From NCBI RefSeq assembly GCF_014698045.1, contig NZ_JACJSE010000041.1, forward strand, positions 1 to 44,917: DNA of 44,917 nt, in the 5' to 3' direction. The DNA is from Aulosira sp. FACHB-615 (lineage in GTDB: Bacteria > Cyanobacteriota > Cyanobacteriia > Cyanobacteriales > Nostocaceae). This document shows, piece by piece, positions 15,873-23,403 of this stretch. Made by a program: the position numbers and the translations under genes. Within the stretch, counting starts at the first letter, position 1. Each line of letters starts with the position of its first letter. The notes below the pieces were generated by a model. That model was not told the origin of the DNA. It saw only the letters and a program-made list of their open reading frames with translations, and did no database searches.

Positions 15873-18089
15873 TTAGCGAATGCTACTGGGGAAACTTGCA
15901 TTCGGATAACAGTGGCAAGAATTTTTACTAACTGATAAATTCCCAGCATCAAGAAAATCTAAATGCTCTCCGGCTTGATGACACAAAGCCTCTGGAGAAC
16001 CTTGAATTTTTAATTTTCCTTGTTCCAACATCACAATCCAATCAGCTTGCTGAATAACCTTGGGACGGTGACTAATTAAAATAGTGGTTTGACCTTGACG
16101 ATGAGCGAGTAACTGATTTAAGACTTGAGCTTCACTCACTGGGTCAAGTGCGCCCGTCGATTCATCTAAAATTAACACTGGCGGGTTATTCACAATCGCT
16201 CTAGCAATGGCTAACCTCTGCCGTTGTCCCCCTGAAAGATTCGCCCCGAATTCTCCTAATACGGTTTGATATTTGTCGGGGAGATTGCTAATAAATTCAT
16301 CAGCCCCAGCAATTTGACAAGCTTTGACAATCTGTTCAAAGCTAATATGAGGTGAACCTAAACGGAAGTTTTCAATAATTGACCGACTCCAAAAGTGTGC
16401 ATCTTGCGGTACTAGCACCACTTGTTGACGGAAACAGTCTAAAGAAAGATCATCTAAATTATAAATACCAAAGCGAATATTACCCGACTGGAGTTGATAT
16501 AAACCTGCAATCAATTTTGCCAAAGTGCTTTTACCACAGCCAGATTTACCAATTAAAGCAATAACCTGACCCCCAGGAATTGTCAGCGAGAAATCTTGCA
16601 GTAGTTCCACTCTCCCAGGATGATGAAAATTGAGGTTGGTACAGGTGATATCTGCATTGCCTGGAATGTTTACCCAAGGCTTTTGATTATGGTCTAAAGT
16701 TTCTGGGGTCGCATCAATAACTTCTGTGAGCCGTTGGGTAGCAGTTTTGGCACGGGTAAATTCGTCAACAAAATCGATAGTAGTTTGAATAAAGTTGGTA
16801 AAATTAGCATTCATACTATTAAAAGCTAAAAGCATCCCAATAGATAATTCTTGCTGAATAACTAAACTGCTACCAAACCAAATTAAAGTAATACTGCCAA
16901 TGCTGGATATTAAATTAGAAAATATGCCGTTAACAATACCAATTTGCATAGTGCGGAAAGTCAAGTTAGCGAGGCGACTAAATCGACTTTGAAATTCTTC
17001 CCAGAATTGCGGAGCCGCAGTAGTAGTTTTTAGGGTAATAGCACCTTTAAATGTTTCTACCAAAACACCTTGATTTTCGGCGGATAACACTAGAACACTG
17101 CGAATTTTTTGTTGTAAGGTGGGTAAAAAAACTACTGTAGATAGGGTCATCAAGAGAGCGATCGCCCCAGCTAATACTGTAAGCTTAATACTGTAAAACA
17201 GCATGAAACCTAAAGATACTAAAGCGATAAAAAATTGGCTAGGTAGACTGACAACAACTTGCGAAATTAATTGGTTAATTTGTTGAATATCTTCTAGGCG
17301 ACTGACAATTTCACCACTGCGCCGAGATTCATAGTAGCTTAAAGGTAAGCGTAAAATCTGCCTGCCAAATTCTAAAATTAGTCCTAGTTGTAACCGTTGC
17401 GAAAAATGGGCGACCAGATTTGATTGTGCCAACCGCAAACTACTACTAACTAAGTGCATCACAATCACAGCAATGGCAACACTAGTTAAGAGTTGCGTAT
17501 CTCCCCGCACCAGCACATCATCGGTAAGAATTTGCAACAAAAAGGGCGAAGCAAGGGAAAGTAAACCTAAAACCGAATTGAGTAATAAGGTTTGGCTTAG
17601 AATGCCGCGATAAGGGGCAACACGCCGCAGAAAGCGACCAAAACCGCCAATTTTCTCTGGTTCATCTTCCTGGGTAAAAAAGCGCACTGGATCTGGCTCC
17701 AGCAGCAGCATAACTTTGTTTGTCCATGCTTCTAAAAACCACTTTTTTTCTAGATAACGGATACCTGCACCTGGGTCAGCAACGACGTATTTATTACCTT
17801 GTTGTCCGTAGAAAACCACCCAATGATAGCCTTTCCAGTGGATAATCGCGGGTAAAGGCAGGGTGATTTCGTTGAAAGTCTCCAGAGGTACTTTTACGGC
17901 TCGTGCATTGAAACCCAGAATTTCTGCGCCTTGTTTCAATCCTAATAAAGTACTTCCTTGCTGTCCTGTCCCGACCGCTTCCCGACAGCGAGTCATGCTA
18001 AAGGTTTTACCATAATGTTTAGCCACTGTTGCAAGACTAGCAGCACCGCAGTCTTCTTCACTATGTTGTTGAATTAAGTGGTATTTCAT
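15873..18089 (-). CDS. C39 peptidase-containing ABC transporter (LanT type)
   Basis: 738-aa inner-membrane exporter that removes the leader peptide at a double-glycine site and pumps out the core. Start ATG 18089 (MKYHLIQQHSEEDCGAAS) has GGGAAAAG upstream; the longer frame from TTG 18140 would begin directly at the previous stop. The C39 protease domain (1-130) has all catalytic residues: Cys14, His89 and Asp105. Membrane domain about 160-450, with repeated hydrophobic segments. Nucleotide-binding domain about 490-710: Walker A GKSGCGKST, Q-loop VVLVPQD, signature LSGGQRQR, Walker B VLILDES, H-loop ISHRP. The 51-bp gap from lanM and 46-bp gap to the HlyD gene indicate one operon. The short Cys-containing tail after 720 is unusual but not conserved in character. 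Confidence 0.94.
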   Translation of the reverse strand: MKYHLIQQHSEEDCGAASLATVAKHYGKTFSMTRCREAVGTGQQGSTLLGLKQGAEILGFNARAVKVPLETFNEITLPLPAIIHWKGYHWVVFYGQQGNKYVVADPGAGIRYLEKKWFLEAWTNKVMLLLEPDPVRFFTQEDEPEKIGGFGRFLRRVAPYRGILSQTLLLNSVLGLLSLASPFLLQILTDDVLVRGDTQLLTSVAIAVIVMHLVSSSLRLAQSNLVAHFSQRLQLGLILEFGRQILRLPLSYYESRRSGEIVSRLEDIQQINQLISQVVVSLPSQFFIALVSLGFMLFYSIKLTVLAGAIALLMTLSTVVFLPTLQQKIRSVLVLSAENQGVLVETFKGAITLKTTTAAPQFWEEFQSRFSRLANLTFRTMQIGIVNGIFSNLISSIGSITLIWFGSSLVIQQELSIGMLLAFNSMNANFTNFIQTTIDFVDEFTRAKTATQRLTEVIDATPETLDHNQKPWVNIPGNADITCTNLNFHHPGRVELLQDFSLTIPGGQVIALIGKSGCGKSTLAKLIAGLYQLQSGNIRFGIYNLDDLSLDCFRQQVVLVPQDAHFWSRSIIENFRLGSPHISFEQIVKACQIAGADEFISNLPDKYQTVLGEFGANLSGGQRQRLAIARAIVNNPPVLILDESTGALDPVSEAQVLNQLLAHRQGQTTILISHRPKVIQQADWIVMLEQGKLKIQGSPEALCHQAGEHLDFLDAGNLSVSKNSCHCYPNASFPSSIR

Positions 18090-18140
18090 GTTTTCTTTTC
18101 CCTGTTCCCTATCACCACGAATGAATTTAATTTTGTCCAA

Positions 18141-21100
18141 CTACTTATTAACTTTGGGCGGTTCTAGTCCCAAAACTGAGGGAACAATTTCTGGTGCAGC
18201 GAGGCGGAGTAATTCATAACCAATACCAGCTAGTCCAGTCATCAGTCCTGGTGTCTCAACTCCCAAGGGAACACCACATAGCCAGCCGTGTTGATTGATA
18301 CCTTCAAGAATGGCAGCAGCCAAGCGATCGCCTTGAGTTTTCCACTGTGGATCATCTAGGGTGAGACTGGCTTGCAACAGTAATTCTAAATTGCCTAAAT
18401 CTCCGTGACAGAGAGAATGGTTGCTACCAAAGCCCTGGTTGATAGTGGTTTTTAGGGCTGTGTTAATTTCGGCACGAATTTCTGCATCATCAATGTATGG
18501 CAAAGAAAGTAATCGAGCCAAGCCAATACCGGGTGCGCCATGACACCAGGCTGTCATCAAAGCTGGTTGGGAATCACTAACATCTTTTCCGGGAACTTCC
18601 AAGTCGCGTAGATCCAGCCAATTTCCTTCCTGGATGGCAAAAAGACTGCGCTCGTAGGCGATCGCCTCCAGTGCGGCTGTGCGAAAACGTATTTCACCAG
18701 TTAAGGCGGCTAATTCTAGCAACGCCAAAGCAATTCCGGCTGCACCGTGAGAGAATCCAGCTAGAGGTTTGGTACCGGCGTGACGAATTACCCAACCGAT
18801 GCCTTTATCCATAGATTGGGCTTTGGTGAGAAGCCTTTCGCCACATTGACGCGCCACCTCGATTATGCGATCGCTGGGTTTATATCTATGCAGGTTAATT
18901 AAGCTGATAATACATCCGGCTGCACCGCCGATAATATCTAATTGTTCGTCTTGCTTGATGGCATCGGGGAGAATTTCTAAGAGGGCTACCGCTTCAGTCA
19001 ATAGCTCTGGCTCCTCCCACAATACTCCTAAATGAGTCAAAGTATAAATCACACCTCCCCAACCGCTAAATCCACCAATTAACTTGAGAAATGATTTACC
19101 TAGCTGAGTCTGTTGTTGTAATGTCTTCAGTGCAGATTTTGCCAGCTTTATGTAGCGTTCCTGTTTAGTGACAGCACCAAGGTAGGCGAGGAAAAGCGCC
19201 ACCCCAGCCACACCACCATAAAGATCCAACCCCAAGGGAATTAGAGATAATTGACTGGTGATGGTAGGTGTTAAACCAATCCAAGTTACATGATTTTTGT
19301 CGCGCAGTGCTAGTTCTTCTAAGCGATCGCCAATTACTTGAGCCGCCGTTAATAGCTGTTCCCGGTTAATCGCAGTCTGAGATTTGATCGCAGAGTAACT
19401 GGGGTGAGACGCTTGCTGCTCGACGTTGAGCGCCAGGGTGCTTAAGGAAGCGCGAATATACCATATTTGTTGTTTGAGATCAGTTTCGCTGAGTTGTTGC
19501 AGACAGCGTTGAACTGCGATCGCACTTGGTTCTTGGAGAAAGTTGGCGATGCGGACATGAGAACTACTCCACATATCTCGTGAATTGGGATGAGTAACAA
19601 ACAGTGGAATATCACCATTTTGTAAATCTGCTTGTTCAAAGGCGATCGCTCTAGCTATATCTGGGTAACTTTTGACCTCAGCCCACAGTCTGTCAAAGTA
19701 GCAATCCCGATCCAAAGCGTTGCGTAGAATGTCGGGATGAAAACTCTCCATAAACAACAGTCCATAAGTTCGCGTTGGACGCAGGATAACTCGCACTTCA
19801 TCGTTAGCGAACCAAGTAAGTGGACTATTTTCTGTTAGTAACTCATCGCGGTGTTGTAACAACAATCCATAAATTTTGGTGAATCCAGAAATGAGAAATT
19901 CTATATAATCTAAGGCATGAATTTCTTGACCATTGAGCGTTGGTCGATGTTGCTGTCCTAGCATTTCCATTTGCTGGCGCTGGAGTTGCATTTCATCTGT
20001 ACCTACACCTTGCCAGTAAGGAAGACGGTCTGGTGTTAGCTGTTTGCCTACCGTGCCTAAACCACTCAGATCAATGCCTCCAGACTCAGCGTTTGCCCAG
20101 GCGCGATAGGGTAGTAGTCCGACGCGCAAAACTGAGTCATACATAATATTATTGGCAAACTGATGTACTTGGTGGCGATCGCCTTCTTCCAGACGCGGAT
20201 GAAAAAGTGCCTCCAAGTCAATTAAAACTGGATGTTCCCCCACTGCAATCAAATTCTCAAAGTGAAAATCTCTGGCTTCTAGAACGTAAAGTAATGCCAG
20301 ATATCCCCCCATACGCTGGTAGAATCGCTCAACTTCGGCTGAGGAGGAACAGTTTTGCATTTCCACAAACTCAACCCAGCCGTATGTACCTTGATTGAGA
20401 ACTTTCAGCGTGCGGAATGCTGGCAGATCGCTGCGTTGATTTAGCCAAGTTAAAAACTCTTGAAAATGAATATCTATAGATAATGATTTCGGCTTATAAA
20501 CCAGTTGCCAACCAGAACTAAATTTGGCAATGGACACACTGCGTCCACCTCTGTGGCGATCGCCTACAGTCATGTCTAATGCTATCAATAATCCTGGATT
20601 TTGATCAGGGCTAAAAGTAGTTTTAATTGCTTGCCAATCAGAGCATAAATGATGCAGAAATTCTAAACTAAATGTTACCCATTGTTCGATGCAAGTTACA
20701 AGTTGACGAGCTAAAACCGGATACTCTTGCAACAAGTTGAACGCTGTTTCAGGTTGGTGTAATTGTGTTAAGAAGCTTTGGAATCTTTCTTTGGGTGTTT
20801 CCCCTTGGAGATTGCCTTGCAGACGGGCAACGTTGAGTTCTAATACCATTGTCCGGCTTAACATTGCCAGTAACTTTTCTGGTAAATTGGCAAACAGCAA
20901 TTCTACAATCGTGCTGGAAACAAAAGGTAAATCAGATTGCGTGGCAATTAACGCAGCGATACCTGCTTGCAAACGATCGCATCCTTGGCTAATTAATGGT
21001 GCGATCACATCCAAAAAACCACTCATTTCTGCATTTTGCAATTTCTGGGGAAGTGGCGGTAAATTAGCAGCAACCGGGTGAGCAAAGGCTGAGATGATAT

Positions 21101-21443
21101 CTGTTAACCATTGTGGGGTGTGGGGATAACGTTCTCGTACTGCCTCAATCGGTTCACCAAGTAAGTTGAAAAATTCCTCTGCACTGATGCCATTACTTGC
21201 TAAACGTTGAGCGAAGTCAGCTTGATCAGCAAAACTAGATTGTGACTGCCATTTTTGTACACGCCGCGCGGCAAGTTCAGCATCAACTTTTTTAGAGCTT
21301 AACTGTTTTTGAATACGCTCAGATAAAGTGATAGCCTGATACCAAGTAGAAGATATTGTGCTGGATTGGTTGATTTTATTAGCTAAGTTTATTTCGTACT
21401 TTTTATCTGTTAATGTACGTATATTATTATCTGCTGTTGACAT
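18141..21443 (-). CDS. lanM: class II lanthipeptide synthetase LanM
   Basis: 1100-aa bifunctional enzyme that phosphorylates and dehydrates Ser/Thr in the precursor core, then cyclises Cys onto the dehydro residues to form (methyl)lanthionine. The N-terminal dehydratase (DUF4135) spans about 190-600: GDRHRGGRSVSIAKF, LVYKPKSLSIDIHF with the kinase-like Lys, ARDFHFENLIA with the catalytic-loop type His and Asn, and VLIDLEALFHP. The C-terminal LanC-like cyclase spans about 740-1090, with GxxG-type barrels (GVAGVALFLAYLG, GFSHGAAGIALALLELA) and the three zinc ligands Cys967, Cys1012 and His1013 (WCHGAPG and CHGDLG). Both halves are intact. ATG 21443 has AGGG a few bases upstream. It follows the precursor gene by 174 bp with a hairpin between. 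Confidence 0.96.
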   Translation of the reverse strand: MSTADNNIRTLTDKKYEINLANKINQSSTISSTWYQAITLSERIQKQLSSKKVDAELAARRVQKWQSQSSFADQADFAQRLASNGISAEEFFNLLGEPIEAVRERYPHTPQWLTDIISAFAHPVAANLPPLPQKLQNAEMSGFLDVIAPLISQGCDRLQAGIAALIATQSDLPFVSSTIVELLFANLPEKLLAMLSRTMVLELNVARLQGNLQGETPKERFQSFLTQLHQPETAFNLLQEYPVLARQLVTCIEQWVTFSLEFLHHLCSDWQAIKTTFSPDQNPGLLIALDMTVGDRHRGGRSVSIAKFSSGWQLVYKPKSLSIDIHFQEFLTWLNQRSDLPAFRTLKVLNQGTYGWVEFVEMQNCSSSAEVERFYQRMGGYLALLYVLEARDFHFENLIAVGEHPVLIDLEALFHPRLEEGDRHQVHQFANNIMYDSVLRVGLLPYRAWANAESGGIDLSGLGTVGKQLTPDRLPYWQGVGTDEMQLQRQQMEMLGQQHRPTLNGQEIHALDYIEFLISGFTKIYGLLLQHRDELLTENSPLTWFANDEVRVILRPTRTYGLLFMESFHPDILRNALDRDCYFDRLWAEVKSYPDIARAIAFEQADLQNGDIPLFVTHPNSRDMWSSSHVRIANFLQEPSAIAVQRCLQQLSETDLKQQIWYIRASLSTLALNVEQQASHPSYSAIKSQTAINREQLLTAAQVIGDRLEELALRDKNHVTWIGLTPTITSQLSLIPLGLDLYGGVAGVALFLAYLGAVTKQERYIKLAKSALKTLQQQTQLGKSFLKLIGGFSGWGGVIYTLTHLGVLWEEPELLTEAVALLEILPDAIKQDEQLDIIGGAAGCIISLINLHRYKPSDRIIEVARQCGERLLTKAQSMDKGIGWVIRHAGTKPLAGFSHGAAGIALALLELAALTGEIRFRTAALEAIAYERSLFAIQEGNWLDLRDLEVPGKDVSDSQPALMTAWCHGAPGIGLARLLSLPYIDDAEIRAEINTALKTTINQGFGSNHSLCHGDLGNLELLLQASLTLDDPQWKTQGDRLAAAILEGINQHGWLCGVPLGVETPGLMTGLAGIGYELLRLAAPEIVPSVLGLEPPKVNK

Positions 21444-21514
21444 AAGTTTCCCTGAAATTAAAACCTAAATAAGATATTTTCACCGGGAGAAATCGGAGTA
21501 TTGTTTAAGATGTA

Positions 21515-21540
21515 ATTGGGCAGGTTATATCCTACCCAAT
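21515..21540 (-). promoter_or_regulatory. hairpin between precursor and lanM (possible attenuator)
   Basis: Ten-base arms ATTGGGCAGG (21515-21524) and CCTACCCAAT (21531-21540) around a 6-base loop. On the plus strand there is a C-A mismatch, but in minus-strand RNA, the operon's direction, it becomes a U-G pair, so the stem is continuous. No long U run follows, so it is more likely a partial terminator or an mRNA-stability element that keeps precursor message above lanM message. Confidence 0.5.
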
Positions 21541-21617
21541 CTTGTTAGTAATTGACGCAGGAATTAAGTGCGATCGCCTGATTTCTATCTCAAGCAATCA
21601 CATTCAGCCTCATACTA

Positions 21618-21860
21618 TCAGGTTGTCAAACCGCCATTGTCACAGCCTGTACAACCGTACTGGGGTGTAAGTCTTTCACAGACACGTCCACAAGTCCCTG
21701 TAAATAGTGAACAACCACCCCCGGATAAAGCATTGGATTCTGCATCGGGAAGTTCAATCAAACCTGCTGGGTTTTCAGGTAATTGAGAACGTTGTTCATC
21801 ACTCAAACTGTTGCGGTAGTCTTCATCTTTCCAAGCGCGAATAATGTCAAAGTTAGACAT
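21618..21860 (-). CDS. lanA: mersacidin/lichenicidin-family class II lanthipeptide precursor
   Basis: 80-aa precursor; ATG 21860 has a textbook AAGGAG 7 bases upstream, so upstream in-frame starts are rejected. The leader (1-48/49) begins MSNFDIIRAWKDEDYRNSLS and continues DEQRSQLPENPAGLIELPD, the IIRxWKD...LPxNPAG signature of the family, and ends in ALSGG, a double-Gly site for the C39 protease next door. The core, about 31-32 residues, starts at Gly49 or Cys50: GCSLFTGTCGRVCERLTPQY then GCTGCDNGGLTT. It has five Cys (50, 57, 61, 70, 73) and seven Ser/Thr (51, 54, 56, 65, 71, 79, 80). An opening Cys-Ser pair recalls the Cys1-Thr2 ring of mersacidin. It is the first gene of the operon with LanM, LanT and HlyD. 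Bioactivity is unknown. Confidence 0.93.
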   Translation of the reverse strand: MSNFDIIRAWKDEDYRNSLSDEQRSQLPENPAGLIELPDAESNALSGGGCSLFTGTCGRVCERLTPQYGCTGCDNGGLTT

Positions 21861-22034
21861 GGTTTTTCTCCTTAATTTAAATGACGTAAAATGTTGAATG
21901 AACAAGGCACAAGTAAAAAGCCAAAAGCCAAAGAAAGAAAAAGAATAATTGTTATAAGCACCTAAATTTATTTATGGTGATTATCTTTTTAATTTTTACT
22001 TCTTACTTTTTACTTCTTAAAAAGGTGTTTACTT

Positions 22035-22221
22035 AACGATGTGATGAGCGACAGTGAATTTAACTCGCTTCCTTTACATCGTTGCGTTTGAACCCTTTCA
22101 TTAGAGTTAATGGGATAGGCTTTTTTGATTTATGTACTTATCCCTGAGTTATAAATGTTTTTGTAGCCAGTAAAATTGCTGAAATTACTACCCTGATTGG
22201 GTTGTAGTGATTATTTTTTTT
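22035..22221 (+). ncRNA. candidate small RNA with terminal hairpin
   Basis: No plus-strand gene precedes the strong intrinsic terminator at 22183-22221, so some other transcript must end there. Upstream lies a two-step hairpin: AACGATGT (22035-22042) with ACATCGTT (22076-22083), enclosing AGCGA/TCGCT. A third pairing GGGATA/TATCCC (22112-22117 and about 22139-22144) follows. I see no clear promoter, so the 5' end is a guess. It could also be the structured leader of an element or of the downstream gene. Confidence 0.3.
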
Positions 22222-22320
22222 GTTAACAATCCTTTACAAAGGGCTTTTTTTAACTGTGAATTGCTGGAAGTGCATAAATTAGCAAATCCTATCCCAATAA
22301 CCAAATCAAAGGGTTCAAAC
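22086..22320. repeat. long inverted-repeat pair (about 34 bp arms)
   Basis: Arm 22086-22119 (GTTTGAACCCTTT... ending GGGATAGG) matches the reverse complement of 22288-22320 at about 29 of 34 positions. The arms enclose about 168 bp that include the terminator hairpin. No target duplication is evident. It may be a degenerate small mobile element or a paired regulatory structure upstream of the exported protein gene. Confidence 0.6.
22183..22221 (+). terminator. rho-independent terminator without an upstream plus-strand gene
   Basis: Stem AATTACTACCC (22183-22193) with GGGTTGTAGTGATT (22199-22212), loop TGATT, one small bulge and a U-G pair, then A and eight T (22214-22221). A second, smaller CCTTT/AAAGG hairpin followed by GC and T7 lies at 22231-22251. 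Confidence 0.6.
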
Positions 22321-22353
22321 CCCAAATAACAATAACTAGTCAAAGGATTTCTT

Positions 22354-22905
22354 ATGTTTATCTCAAAAAACTTCTTAGCAGCCGCCACCATTGCCGCGTC
22401 CTTGATTGTTCCTAGTGTTGCATCAGCCAATGATCGGGATATACTAGCGACAACTGTCCCTGCTACCGCCTGTCGCCCAAATAGTGACAGTGGGGATGCG
22501 TCAGTTGTCATCTCGAACGGAGCTTATGTTTTCAATGGCTCTGCTACTGGTACAGTCACCCTTTACTGTCCACTGCCAATTAACGCCAACACACTAGTTG
22601 ATTTTTCCAACGACAACGATATCTCCAGATACCGAGTCTATTATCGAGATAGTGACGGAATCGGAACGGCATCGGAAATTAAGGTAAACCTTACCTACCG
22701 AGACGCTAATGGTTTGACACCAGTCGGTGGTACATGGAGTTCTAATGGGTTCAACATCATAGATAATACAACCCGATTTGTGGATCTGATCCACGATGTA
22801 GGTTTGGACAGACTTTACTCATTCGTGGTAACTATGCAGAGAACTAACACTACACAAAACCCTGCATTTAGTGGAATTGATTTCCCTGTTATCGCACCAC
22901 TGTAG
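22354..22905 (+). CDS. small exported protein of unknown function
   Basis: 183 aa; not recognised. ATG 22354 has AAAGGA upstream. A clear signal peptide MFISKNFLAAATIAASLIVP ends near SVASA-ND (cleavage about residue 25). The mature part, about 158 residues, looks like a single beta-rich domain with alternating hydrophobic strands (ASVVISNGAYVFNGSATGTV, YRVYYRDSDGIGTASEIKVN, LYSFVVTMQRTN) and two Cys about 30 apart (in TACRPN and LYCPLP) that could form a disulfide. No membrane anchor is present after the signal. It is transcribed divergently from the lanthipeptide operon and followed by a strong terminator, so it is probably its own unit. A link to the lanthipeptide, such as immunity, is possible by position only. 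Confidence 0.8.
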   Translation: MFISKNFLAAATIAASLIVPSVASANDRDILATTVPATACRPNSDSGDASVVISNGAYVFNGSATGTVTLYCPLPINANTLVDFSNDNDISRYRVYYRDSDGIGTASEIKVNLTYRDANGLTPVGGTWSSNGFNIIDNTTRFVDLIHDVGLDRLYSFVVTMQRTNTTQNPAFSGIDFPVIAPL

Positions 22906-22944
22906 ACTGTGCGTCTCAAAAGCTAATTATCAAGCTGATAAATT

Positions 22945-22997
22945 TGAGGGGAACAGGCTAAATCATCTGGCTAAAATCTGTTGCCCTCATTTTTTTA
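22945..22997 (+). terminator. rho-independent terminator of the exported protein gene
   Basis: TGAGGGGAACAG (22945-22956) pairs with CTGTTGCCCTCA (22978-22989) with one mismatch, 21-base loop, followed by TTTTTTTTA. It lies about 40 bases after the stop codon at 22905. Confidence 0.75.
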
Positions 22998-23095
22998 TTA
23001 CTCCTTGAACGGTGACAATTTTGCTTGAATTACAAAATTGTTGTCTCTTCCATGAAAATAATATGGAAAAATAAAATCAAGTTCTCCTAAAAAAG

Positions 23096-23331
23096 TAACA
23101 CTTACGCAAAAATCATCTGCAACTTTCATTTTTTGGTGTTGTGCTAGTTGCTATGACTTTGACAATCAAAGCAACGCACTGGCTTTTCTGTGTTTAGTCT
23201 TCTGTTACTAGTACAACGCGGCGGAAATAAAGATACCATCTCAAGTTAGTGAAAAGCTTTTGATATAAGCTTTTTGACTTTTGACTTTTGACTTTTGACT
23301 TCCGCGTAGCGGCACTAGTGCGTAAGTTCTG
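23096..23331. mobile_element. MITE-like element A, copy 2 (236 bp, diverged)
   Basis: Ends TAACACTTACGCA (23096-23108) and TGCGTAAGTTCTG (23319-23331) share ACTTACGCA with the other copies. It is flanked by direct repeats AAAAG (23091-23095 and 23332-23336). The interior differs from the other copies and includes a TTTTGAC tandem repeat (about 23273-23300) and a GTAGCGGCAC fragment. It ends 72 bp before the sigma-like gene and may supply its leader. Confidence 0.65.
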
Positions 23332-23403
23332 AAAAGCTCTGTTAAACTAGCTTCTTGCGCTCAAGGAGCAAGCTACTAAACATTAAGCGGAAAATCTCTG
23401 CAA

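Noticed and set aside
22188..22511. 107-codon frame on the minus strand
   Set aside because: It overlaps the signal-peptide region of the exported protein gene antisense and the terminator hairpin; no start signal.
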